Source of the DNA: Ophioceras dolichostomum
Lineage: Eukaryota; Ascomycota; Sordariomycetes; Magnaporthales; Ophioceraceae
DNA length: 30,407 bases
Direction of reading: 5' to 3'
Assembly (NCBI GenBank): GCA_003049485.1
Contig: PYST01000417.1
Span: forward strand, 338-30,744
The translations under genes and the position numbers were made by a program. Positions 18,290 to 28,923 of the stretch are shown here, piece by piece. The notes beneath the pieces are model-generated. The model worked only from the letters and a program-made list of their open reading frames with translations, had not been told where the DNA came from and did not search any database. How positions within the stretch are numbered: the first letter of the stretch is position 1; every line of letters starts with the position of its first letter.

Positions 18290-20297
18290 CTTGTCGTCCT
18301 TTCTAGCTAGTAGAGTTTATTCTTCGGTATGCGTCCGTCCCTCTTGTTGTTGTGATTTAGTTTAGTCGTTGTTGGATTTGTTGCAGGATCGATGCTAGAG
18401 TCCGAGATAGGATCAGGAACATACGAATCCTCCATATATGTATTTTTCCTCCGTCCTTCTCGATCCCATATCGTGATCCCTCTGAAGGCAATTGCTCCCT
18501 CTATCGTCCTGCATCGTCATTCTTTCGTTGACTCAACTCCACCAAACAACCACGGGTTGCGGTGCGGCACGCGCGGGGTGGCGTCCGCCGTATACTCCGC
18601 AGTGGAGGGATTAGCTGGCCGCCTGTTGGGGCTTGAACTTTTGAGACGCCGATACGGGGGTGTTTTTCGCCGAGCGTCTGGTTCTTTTTTCGCCAAAAAG
18701 TTGGGGCCGTCCGACCCGGCCCGGGCCTGGCCGCGTTCCTGGAACCCACTCTCTGCCCTGCAAGCCAACAGTTTTCTGCCGAGCCGCCAACCGGCCTGGT
18801 TTTTCGGCCAGGGGACTTTTGCAGTCAGTTTACGATGTTCACCTGTTCAGGTTTCCCCCCACGCCAAGTGATCATCAGCACCTTAATGTTAAAGCGAACT
18901 GGAGATGACAATCGGCTCTGTCGGCCGAACAATCAGCAGGCGGCGCAGGGAGAATGGTCAGTGGTGTGAGGCAAAGCCTTGTCGCACGTTGGGATGTGTT
19001 TGTCGATTGGCCGGGTTTAAATCCCCACGATCGGCGCTAAGGGGCGAGCCCCATAACCTTATTCACACCACTTTTTTGTCCACATTTGTTTGGGTTGGTA
19101 AGCAGACCCCTGACCCTCCACGATGCACCAAAATTCCGAACATCATCAGCGCTGTTTCAACGATCGCGAGAAGGAAATACGAGCGCGGCTTATTCAACAA
19201 AGTAAGTTCCGTGTGCAGTGGCCGAGCTGCATGCTTGCCTCCCGGAAGAGCAATAGCTTCATCATCATTTTTGCTCCTCATCAGCGCTCAGCACTCTCGG
19301 CACCTCCTGAACGGTGTCCGTGCCGTTCTCCATCCCCACTTATCCACGGCCTGGGTGTAAGCGGCCTGGCAAATCGATGTGGGGCCGCTTTCCATCCCCG
19401 GATCCCGGTATCCCCATCCGGATTTCGCCGAACAAATTACTCATCTCTCCCGTCGCCGGTTCTGAAGGTCGGCCCTCAACCACCGCTCCCCGGCTTACCG
19501 TACCTCTACCGCATAGGGTTCGCCGATTCAGTTCTTGTAAGCATAGAAACGGCCACAGGCACTACGGCCAGCTTCCTGTATCCGGTTGAGCATTGATGGC
19601 GACCAGCCTGTCTGGAGTGAGCCGCATTCTACCGCCGAAATGAGAGGGTGCGGCGAGGGTGTTTTGGCAAGGGTGAAGGTGACCACTGCATCGCAGACAC
19701 CCAACACACCGGCCGCCACGACCCTAGTGCCTGCGAAGAACGAGTGAGCCACCGCATCATCTCAACACGGCGTCCTCAGATCGAATCTGGCTGTTTTGAT
19801 CGGGTTTAGAAAATCGGCGACTGCGAATCTATGAACTGGCCATAAACATCAACAGGAAATGTCCGGCCAGGGCGCAGCCATTTTGTTTCGTTTCACCCAA
19901 GGTGGCTTTCAAAGACAGCCACCACACCGAGCCAAGTTTCAGGCGGGGCCAGACTGCGACAGTCCGTCAGATGCCTTGGCTAACGGGGGGAAGAACAGCG
20001 CCGAAGTTGCGCTTTGCCTACCTACCTCTTGGAGTTAATGCGTAGTACAATGGCTTCAGAATCTCAGCGTTTCAGGGCCCTCAAAGCGCCGAGATAATGC
20101 AAAGCGCATTGGGCAGGTTGACCAACTTCGAATGGAGGCTTCTGGCATAGCTCTGCGACTTGAATAACACTCGTTGGTCATTACACTTCGCATCGCACCT
20201 CTATCTCTCTCCATAGGAGTTTCCCTACTCCAATCCCCCATCCACCACATGTCCACATCTTCTCCATGCCAAAGCGTTCCAACCCCTCTTCCAACTC
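18290..20297. other. 2-kb intergenic region, no supported gene
   Basis: The left part is the GH71 upstream region, with a weak TATATG-like element about 145 bp before its ATG. Around 19380-19430 there are several CCGGAT/CGG-type triplets that zinc-cluster regulators could use, but no clear site. The open frames at 18392-18871 (+) and 19123-19596 (+) lack any recognisable feature. Confidence 0.55.
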
Positions 20298-22104
20298 CTA
20301 CTCCCTGTTCGTCATCTTAACAACAAACGCTCCCCTCTCAATAGTATTAATCACAATAAACCCGCTCTTGAAATACGGGTAATTGCTCCAGCTCCCCTGG
20401 AAGTCAATCTGTCCTCCGCCAGGGCTCATGTCGTCCTCGGGGTAGATATCGAAGAAGGCGACCTCCCTCACGCCCCCTCCCGTGGGATCCTGGGGGACGC
20501 TCGAGATGTCCAGCACGCGCAGGCCCGCGCCGTAGTTGCTCTGGAACGCGTACTTGCCCACCACGAACTGGTTGTGGTCTATGCCCGTGACCGACGATCT
20601 GAAGTAACCAGTCTGCTTGGGCTTCTCCAGCGAGCGGATGTCCCAGAAGTAAGTGATGGGTTTCCCCAGGGCGCCCGGGCCGGTCTTGTTCACTTCGTCG
20701 TACTCGTCGTCCAGGACGAGGAACTCTTGCCACGTCGTGTTCGTCACCCACCCCTGGTGCGTGTAGGTCGCGCCCAGATAGGTCGTGCGCGAGATTATTT
20801 TGGGGGCGGTCTTGTCGGTCACGTCGTAGCTAACGTCCAAAGGAGTCAGCCCGGTTTACAGAGCTAACAGCCAATAGCAGCCCTCACGACCTGAAAGAAA
20901 AATGGTTGACGGGAAGCCGAGGGTGGGCATGCACACTTACATCGTGAGAGTGTCTTCGTTGTACCCGTAGCAGATATCTCGACCGTTGTACTTTGTGTCC
21001 GGCCCTCGGTAGACGAGGCACTGAGCGTCGTGCACATAGCCGTCGATGCCTGCGCAGCCGGGGCTAGTCGGCTTGGATGGGTCCTTGAGATCGATGAAGA
21101 TCAGGCCAGATGAACAGGCAGACGTCCGAGGTTGAGCACCGACCGCCACGGCGTAGTCCCTCTCCTCGTTCACGACGACGTTGTGACTGCGGCCGACGGG
21201 TAGGCCGTTCCAGTACCCTGTCAGATCCCGCTGGTTGCTAAATGTCACGGGGCTAACGGGGTCGATATTCACGAGCTGATGAGCGAAATGGTTAGCAAAG
21301 GTGAATACCATTGGAGGGGTATTAGATTGGGAGGATCGCCGGCTCACCTTCCTCATGTCGAAAATTTGCACACCGTGGCGCTCGGCCTCGCTGCCGATCA
21401 CGAGGTAGTTCTTGTACCCCTTCATCTCACGCCAGATAGCCGACGTGGAATACGCTGGGAGGCGCCCGAGATACACGAGTCTTCCCTCCTTGCTGACTTC
21501 TGCAAAGGCCGCACCGTCCGCCTGTGCGATGGCTGCAAACTCTCTGCCGTCGGGACTGGTCCAACCCCAGGACGAGGCGCCCTGTCCCGTTGCGCTGCCG
21601 AGCTTGGCGTGGCTGACGAAGTCGTAAAAGTCCACCTGAGTAGAGGGTTAGCACTGACATGTTGATGCCGCAAGATGGGTAGGATGTTAATTGGAAGGAC
21701 ATGAGAGAGAAGGATAGGTAGGTGCTTACGTTACTGCACTTGAACGTATTGTTCGCATCCCCCTTAATGATCTCGGCTAGCCCGTTGACGCATGGTACCG
21801 GTGCGGCATTGGCGGCGTACGACGGGTAGATGCTTGAATCCATCAAGCCGAGCTCAGCTTTGCGTGCCCATGAAGCCTGGTAGTGACCGTTGTCCTTGAG
21901 TCAGCTTTGGCTTTGGACACAGACCTGGTGGATAGAGCGACGGATGCATACCTGCTTCGCCGCGATGAGGGTCTGATGGACTTGGCCACTCTCGTACATC
22001 GCAGCCCTCGCGGCAGATGCTGCGGAGAGGGCCTCGACGGCGACGACCGAGCCGACTAGTCCACCACATAGGGTGGTGAATCTGAGAAGGGCGTCTGCCT
22101 TCAT
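20298..22104 (-). CDS. secreted LVIVD / choice-of-anchor-B family beta-propeller protein (5 exons, 490 aa)
   Basis: The exons are 22104-21952, 21894-21730, 21635-21348, 21275-20941 and 20829-20298. The introns are 57, 94, 72 and 111 bp, all GT-AG, the last in phase 2 (the others phase 0). Junctions restore family motifs: KCSN/VDFYDFVSHA, IFDMRK/LVNIDPVSP and EDTLT-IYDVTDKTAP. A signal-like hydrophobic N-terminus covers about residues 1-33. The body shows repeated blades of the type GRSHNVVVN, GYVHDAQCLVYRG, YTHQGWVTNT, GIDHNQFVVG and YGAGLRVLDIS, each with a His followed by a polar residue, as in bacterial choice-of-anchor-B proteins (TIGR04312) and LVIVD repeats. The anchor is absent, so secretion without a C-terminal membrane tether is expected. 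The biochemical role of the family is unknown. Frame and splice sites look intact, so it is probably functional. Confidence 0.88.
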
Positions 22105-25012
22105 CGTGTCGACACAGATCTCCGTGCTATGGTTTCGCTGGAGGCCAAGTCGCGGATCTTCCCGGGGCAGTCTCGTGCTTTATCCAGTCTTTGACCGTGA
22201 GGTACTGACTTGCCAAGTGGTGGCTTGGGGAGTGGAAGATGTGGTGTCACCCGACTAATAAGCTTTGCTTGGCGAAAGAGCCGATCTCGATGTATTTAGC
22301 GTACTTGGACAATGGGACTTGACGGGAAGGTGGCAGCGTGGGAAGCGGGCTTGTCTGGAATCGAACTTGGCACTTTGCGCAAGGACGCAGTATGGTAGAG
22401 TGTAGCAGTTGCCCAGATCGTCGGCCGTCGCCAAGCCGGTGAGGTGCAGGCAGCCTCTTTCCACAAACGCAGGGGCCAAGAATGATGGGAAGGACTTCCA
22501 TCCATCATCACTTCCCGGATTGAGACAGGCGAGCTTTTTATTCTTATTATGATGGACAAAGAAAAAAGGCTCCCACCACTGCCCTCATACAACAAGCTCC
22601 ATCGGAGCGGGCACGAGGAGCGGGCACGAGGAATTGTTAATTCCGTACAGAGAAGGCGTTTGTTCTGGCGGCGCAATCAGGGCCGGATGAAGAAGGTAAG
22701 AAATGTAGAGCCTTCTGGGGCAGTTTCGACCCGTGCCCACTCCCTATTGGCCCGGGCATCCTAAACTGGATGGCCATCGCCACGGCAGTTAACAGAATGC
22801 GCGGATGGCAAGGTTTAATTAATATGTGTGCCGAGGAAAGATGTTTGGTGCTGATTGCTCTGAGCGCATGAATTAGGATCGTCCGGCGCTAATCCGGGTG
22901 AATCCCGCCTGCGTTGCCCTTTCGCCGGCTGTGGGGGAATCGGAGCCTAATCCAACAACACCAATGGCGATGGCATCATCAATCGCGAATCCTCGAATCT
23001 ATTCCGAGTGATCCGAGCTTGTTCACATATCACTCTCTGCTTTGCTGTACCGTATATGAGCTCGAACCCCTTTTGAGTTTATCAATACCAAGGTACACGC
23101 GAGCACCACTGGTCGTGCTTTACCGCTCGGCATTGCGGGCTCTCGTTGCCCATCCGACCTCGTGCTTATCCAATATATCTAAAAGCAGTATCTCTCACAT
23201 GGCAGTCAAACCGCCATCGGAATTTTAATACCACATGTGCTGTCTTCAATCAAAATAGAATTTGCTGGTGCCAGTCAAGCTTTGTGGCTTACGGGTGCGT
23301 AATTAGGTCCCGCGATGAGAGTTGCAGCGGCAAGCCTCCATGTGAACTCCTCGAGACCATCACTCCTCGCTTTGGTAAGCACAGATGGTGAATTTTGGCG
23401 CAGGGGGGCAACAGAATACGCCAGTAATCGCGGAGATTAGCAGCGATATGCTTTTATATAGTTCGGCTCTATTATTGTCCAGTCCGTACCCAGACCGGTA
23501 GCAAAAATGATGACAACAACGCAAAAGCTTGCCAGCTTCACAGCAGCTGTGGTCCAGACGAGGAGACGGACTAGGTAGTCGTTCCAGAAAGAGCTTGACC
23601 CGCAATATTCAACACGATCTCTCCGGGGGTCGCCATCGACAACCCATAACAACAGAGGGGCCACTAGAGATCGGGAAGGCCATGGTCCTCCCTCGATAGG
23701 TTTGCGGCGTCGAGCAAGCTAGGTCTGCAAGGCCCGTCGTGCCTGCCATTGAGACATCGTGAGCACTCAGCTGGACGGAAAATGCAATATCTGCCCTAGA
23801 GGCAGTGTCTGAATGAGCAGCACAGGCAGGACAAGGCGTTGCCGTTCTCGTGGTTCGCCGCTGCCTAGGGCCATTCTCGCCAGAGGGTACCTTTCCTGCT
23901 TGATTATCAACGCCAGTAATGGTCTCTCGCAACTCACTCCCTGTCTTTTAGCAAGGAACACTCCTTCGCATGGCCGTGTGAAGTCCTCAACCTTAAATGG
24001 CTAGGGGACGCAGGCCCCTTTGCACAAGATCCAACCTGAGCGGCCACTCACCTAAGCGGCCCCCTTGAGCGGTGGCCCAGTCCAACATCGGGAGTGAGAG
24101 GAGCCTGTGCGACGACGGTAGAGACATGCAGACGGAGTTATTATCCCGTTGTGAAGTACCGATAGAAGAACATGGCAAGGATTCTCGATGCCTGCTAGTA
24201 TTGGCTAGTGAGGGACAACCCCCTCACCGACGTGGATACGACATGATACAAAATGGCCACGAAGGCGCCACTCATGTTCGAATGTTGCGACACTGGGATG
24301 CACCGAGCGGGTAGGTACCTGACGCAGTGTAACGGTCAATGAAACCAGTGACTACTTGACTGGTCCGAGACAGTCTGAACTGGCGAGCGAGCCATCGCCC
24401 CCGCTTCCCTCTCTTCCTACGCTTTTTTCTCCCGTGCAAGGTAGGGTATACTTTTTGGGCTTCCTGGACCCATTCGATCTTCGTGTGAATGCTCGCGGGC
24501 GAGAAGGTTGTGATCCGGACGCAGCGGTTGGCTAGAACCGCGGGCGAGAGTTACTGCATTACATATTCCTCGACCTGATTCGGAATCTACGAAATGGGAA
24601 CGAACTCGGAGTCGCCCCGTGGTTGCCGGCCTTGCATCGATACGTACACGACAGGATCCGTCAGCGGCGGGGTAATAGCCACCAATAGGGAGGCCGGGAC
24701 CACCGACGAGGGCCGGACCGTTTCTGGTAGGATCTTTGTCCAATGTCATGCGACGAAAACGAGCGTGAGATCAGACGCAGTGTGTATGTAGTGAGGTCCT
24801 GATGGCTGATATCGAGGAGGAGAAAGCGGCTAGCTCGCCTGACCGACGTGGCTGTGCGTCCGATCCGACATTGAATGATGTTCGATAACTAGATGGGAGA
24901 AGGAGAGCTGCCAAGATATCATTGGTAGACTGAGGCTGGCGATTCCCGGTAGGGACCGACTGCGCCTGCCGTGAAACTTGAGCTGGAGTGATAGGGGGAG
25001 GTCGAGGGAACT
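22105..25012. other. 2.9-kb intergenic region, no supported gene
   Basis: This is the largest gap. It includes a 13-bp tandem duplication at 22604-22629 and a TTAATTAATAT patch near 22816. On the minus strand at 23437-23664 a short frame has a hydrophobic stretch. No splice-linked exon series, transposase motif or RNA gene was recognised. Confidence 0.55.
22604..22629. repeat. 13-bp tandem duplication
   Basis: GGAGCGGGCACGA is present twice head to tail without mismatch in intergenic DNA. Confidence 0.9.
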
Positions 25013-25020
25013 TATATATA
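25013..25020 (+). promoter_or_regulatory. TATA box of the P450 gene
   Basis: TATATATA lies about 192 bp upstream of the P450 ATG at 25212, on the coding strand, with GC-rich DNA on both sides. The promoter looks intact although the gene is broken. Confidence 0.55.
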
Positions 25021-25211
25021 GGAGGCAGCGCCAAGCTGAACCTGCCGAAGCCATAGCCGCTGCTCTTCAACGTTTGATGCAGCGGGTGCGGAGGTGGATG
25101 ATCCCATCCAGAGCGGTCATTCCGCCCTCGTCTACATCGTAGGCCCCCTTTGCAAGCCTCAACGGCCCTCCTTCTTCGACTTCACTGCTTAGGTAGCCCG
25201 CAAGTGTGAAG

Positions 25212-26956
25212 ATGGCTTCCAGACTGCCCCTGGCGGCCCAAGCGACACTAGCGGCCGGCCTCGTCTACGTGGTCATCAGCATCATCAAGTTCTGCCTCTC
25301 CACCCTACGGCCCAAAGACTTCCCCCCGGGCCCGCCCGTCCTCCCAGGCCTAGGCAACCTCCACCAGATCCCCGTCGAGAAGCCGTTCCTCAAGTTTGCA
25401 GAGCTCTCCAAGACCTACGGCGACGTCGTGGGCTTCAAACTAGGCCTTCAAAACTACATCGTGCTCCACAACCCCCTACACGTGCGCGAGCTGTGGGAGA
25501 AGCGCGGCGCGATCTACTCCGCCCGCCAGCAGCCCTTCCTCTCCACGCAGATGGTCCTGAAGAGCGACGACGTCCACATCCTGTTCGCCCAGCCGGACGA
25601 CTTCCTCAGGTGGTGGCGCCACGCGAGCAAGCCCCTCGTCAACCCGTCGGGCATCGAGGCCGCCCTGCGGTTCATGGCCGCCGCGTCGGCAGAGCTGAAC
25701 CACAAGATCCTGACCGACCCGTCGCGGTTCTTCTCGGATCACGTCAGGCACTGGGCGCTGTCGGTGCCGCTGATGCGCTCATCGGCGGGATCAGACTGGA
25801 AGACAAGGAAGAAGGGTTCAAGGAGCGGTTCTTCGAAGCGCAGGAACAGTGGTAGTACCTCCTCGTACCTGGGAGGTCACCGCCCGTGGATATCTTCCCG
25901 GTCCTGCGGTACGTGCCTGAGTTCGTGTCGGGACTTAACAAGCGGGCGCGACTGATCCGCGAGAACGTCTACTCCAACTACTCCGCCCTGCTCAAAGCTA
26001 CGAGGGAGGTGATGAATGAGGGCAATGCCAAGTACGATAGTGTTCTGGCCAAGGCCATCCGCGAAGGGGAGTCAGAGAAGAGGGGCAATGTATCGCGCAT
26101 GACGGAGAGCCAGCTCGCCATCCTCGGCGGCGGGCTGGTGGAGGCCACGGTCGACACCACCAAGGCAACGCTGCTGACGTTCATGCTGGCTATGGTGGTG
26201 CATCAGGAGGCACAGAGGCGCGTGAAGGCTGAGATTGATGAAGTCTGTGGCGAGAGGATTCCAGAGGGGGGTGATCTCCCTAAGCTTCCGTACCTCAAAG
26301 CGTGCTTCTTCGAGGTAACCACATACCCACGGCTCCTCCCCCTTCGTAGCTGTCGGTCCATGCCGCTCCATGGTACTTGCCACACCTCGTTTTTAAAGCT
26401 CACAGACCCCTCTCACTCTCTCTAGGTCCTCCGACACTACTGCATCCTTCCCTCGGGCGTGCCGCACGTCTCCACAGCCGACGACACTTTCCTTGGCTAC
26501 CGCATCCCCGCCGGCACCACCGTGATCGCTAACACGTGGGCGATCCACCACCGCACCTCCGACTACTCGCGGCCCGAGATCTTCGACCCAGACCGCTTCC
26601 TCGCCCACCCCCTTGGCCTCGACCCCGCTTCCACCGAATCATCATCATCATTATCACAATTCGAGGGCCGACGCGCAACATACGCCTTCGGCGCGGGCCG
26701 CCGCATCTGCATCGGCGAGGAGTTCGCGAGAACCGGCGCGACGCTGACGATGGCGCGGATGCTGTGGGCGTTCGATCTGGAGCAGGTGGCCGGGGAGGTG
26801 TACGACGACAGTCCGGAGGGCGGGTTCATCAGCGCGCTGGCTCTGGTGCCGAGGCCGTTCAAGGTGGATTTCAGGCCGAGGGGGGAGGGGAGGATGGCGG
26901 TTGTGAGGGAGGAGTACAAGAAATCGAGGGAGTTCCTGGACGAGATGCTGGGGTGA
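25212..26956 (+). pseudogene. fungal cytochrome P450 (E-class group I, ordA/CYP64-like), frameshift plus premature stop
   Basis: Reading starts at the ATG at 25212 with a membrane anchor (LAAGLVYVVISIIKFCLSTL) and the proline hinge PPGPPVLPGLGNLH. It continues through LSVPLM at about 25775. There one base appears to be missing: the conserved text resumes in the next frame as ALIGGIRLEDKEEGF. In that frame a TAG at 25853-25855 interrupts before LLVPGRSPPVDIFPVL. The rest is normal: I-helix EATVDTTKATL, K-helix ExxR (FFEVLRHY) rebuilt across a 111-bp intron (26315-26425, GTAACC...CTCTAG), FDPDRF, and the haem loop FGAGRRICIG with its cysteine. The stop is TGA at 26954-26956. An intact version would be about 544 aa, normal for the class. 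An intron could remove both lesions only by deleting conserved sequence, so a pseudogene or assembly error is likelier. The substrate is unknown. Confidence 0.85.
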
Positions 26957-27126
26957 GGTCGTAGTATAAAATAAGCATGTTAGCTCCTTGCATTCTATCT
27001 GCGGTTTGCATTACCACCCCCATCGCGTCGCGTCGGAACGTGTTTGGGGATCGACACTGGCAGTTTGTTACCAGTAAGTCAATCTATCTGTCTGTCCCTT
27101 TGTAGGTATCTATCCCGATTCAGCCC
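26957..27126. other. short convergent 3' region between P450 and hydrolase
   Basis: Only 170 bp separate the two stop codons, so the transcripts probably overlap at their 3' ends. Nothing else was recognised. Confidence 0.5.
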
Positions 27127-28923
27127 TCAGAACTTCGGCTGGAAGGGGATAGTCGACATGAATCGCTCCACATTCCCATCAACTTCGAACACCTTGAAGA
27201 GCCAGTTTAGGATGATCCCAAACGACATCGGCTCTCCCATATGCGTCATTCCGGCCACGAAACTATTACGAACAATGTTAGCAGACGCCATGCTTCTGGA
27301 GAAGGGCGGGCAAAAGGCAAAAGACGCAACGCAACTTACCGAGCTTCCTTGGGATCTCCGTGCTGGAGACATAGGTAGTAGTCGTCGATGGGGAAGATTT
27401 CATCTTCGGTTCCGTTGACTAGAAGCAGCTTCGCGCAGGGCTTGTCAAGCGTCCCATCCTTGAGCAGCGAGAACCGGTCGCTCGCCTCGGCCTTGAAGCG
27501 CTCGAAGTTGTTGCCATATCCGAACTTGAAGCACAACGTCTGTGCCAGGCTGTCCATCCGTCGCCGCAGTCCACGTGTCAGCAATGCATCGTCTCGTCGA
27601 GCCGGAAAAGGGAGAGTGGAGTCGTAGGCTTACTCAAACGGGTATTCCAGCCGATCCGCCTCGCCCAACCACTTCGGATCGAACATGGAATGACATCCCC
27701 CACCGTGCGCGACAACCCCCCTCAGCTTCTCCTTGTGCGTATGCGCCATGCGGATGCTGTAGTAGCCACCGGTACTAAACCCCCAGTTCGCCACCTTCGT
27801 CTGGTCGATCTCCTCCCGCGCGGCGATCCAGTCGAACATGCTGCTCCACACCCGGTCGGGGCTCCTGGGATCCTTCGCCGCGCCGGGGTTGTCTCCCGTG
27901 CCGGGAATCTCGACAACCAGCGTCGCGACGCCGACCTGGCGCCAGCCCTCCTTCCACACCGCCAGCTCGGTGCGGCAGCCGTCGAGTCCACTGAAGATGA
28001 TGAGAAGCGGGACGGGGCGGGATGCGGAGGCGTGCGAGGGCCGGTGGTAGAACCCGGGGAGGACGTGGCCGTCGCCGGGGGCGGCGTGTGTGGTGTGCGG
28101 GATGTCTACTTGGACCATCGGGAACTGGTGGAGTCTGTTCGGTGATCATCAGAACATTACCCCTGAATGGTAAGATGGACCGGAGTGACGACGAGGGTCG
28201 GACGCAAAGTGACAGGTGGGGACCTACCCAAGGCCTTTTCTCGCTGCGTCCTTGCCTAACTTCCAGGCTAATCGCTGCTGCTCCAATCTTGGTGCCGGAA
28301 AGCGGCTAATGCGGTATACAGCAGATGCCCGTCTTCATCACTGTGCGTTAGCATCCATCTTTCATTCACATTCTCTTATGCACACAGAGTTAAATCGTCC
28401 CACAATAATACCGCTGACTTACAGATACAGCTCCGACGCTTTCGCGCGCTCGCCGCCCTTTTCAGCTTTCTCAGCGGCGGCCACTAGCTCCTTGGCCTTT
28501 GGGAAGAAGCACTGCGCGTATTCGTTCCAGTCGTAGGGCTCCTTCAGATCTTTCTGTAGGGACAGAAGTAAATCGGCGTCGGATTAGTACGCATCGGTTG
28601 GTCGCGGCCGTACACGATCAGGTTTCGACTGGAGTAGTACATACCTTGATGATATCATCAACTACAGGCTGGAAGTCCTTCGTCGCGCCGAACATGAAGG
28701 GGTAGAGACCCTTGTCGCACTGTATGAGAAGAATGCATCGTTAGCCACAAGCTCTCCAGAAGAAGCACGTCCACCATAATCTTTTAATTGTTATCAGGCA
28801 TGGAGTCCTTACAAACGGCTTCCACTTCGTCTCCCACAGCGCCTTGAAGCTCCCGTGGTGCGCTGCGGGCTTCCCGTCCTGTAGTCGCGCCTCGATGAAG
28901 AACTTGCCTCCTGGTGCGGCCAT
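27127..28923 (-). CDS. Ayg1-like alpha/beta hydrolase, pigment/polyketide-type (7 exons, 422 aa)
   Basis: The exons are 28923-28813, 28719-28645, 28553-28423, 28332-28228, 28134-27634, 27549-27340 and 27262-27127. The six introns are 77-93 bp, with GTAAGG, GTATGT, GTAAGT, GTAGGT, GTAAGC and GTAAGT donors. The family (yellowish-green 1) includes the Aspergillus enzyme that trims two carbons from a heptaketide to a pentaketide in DHN-melanin synthesis, and relatives in other pigment and polyketide clusters. Visible features are the N-terminal lid HGSFKALWETKWKPF, the oxyanion/core text FSGLDGCRTEL and VEIPGTGDNP, the nucleophile Ser261 in NWGFSTGGYY, the acid Asp357 in NGTEDEIFP and His385 in GMTHMGEP. 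The length matches Ayg1 (about 400). All junctions keep the frame, so it is probably active. The splice at 28333 (GAAG acceptor) is the weakest call; it is chosen because it yields LRASAVYRISRFP. Neighbouring polyketide synthase genes are not seen here. Confidence 0.9.

Noticed and set aside
19001..19060. tRNA-like B box (GGGTTTAAATCCCC)
   Set aside because: No acceptor stem, D arm or anticodon arm can be formed around it; no other tRNA candidate was found in the window by eye.
23437..23664. 75-aa minus-strand frame with a hydrophobic stretch
   Set aside because: A single hydrophobic run without a start context, splice partners or family motif; possibly a decayed membrane-protein exon but not supportable.
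25770..25860. An intron explaining the P450 frame break
   Set aside because: Any GT-AG pair removing both lesions would also delete conserved P450 sequence that is still readable in the shifted frame.
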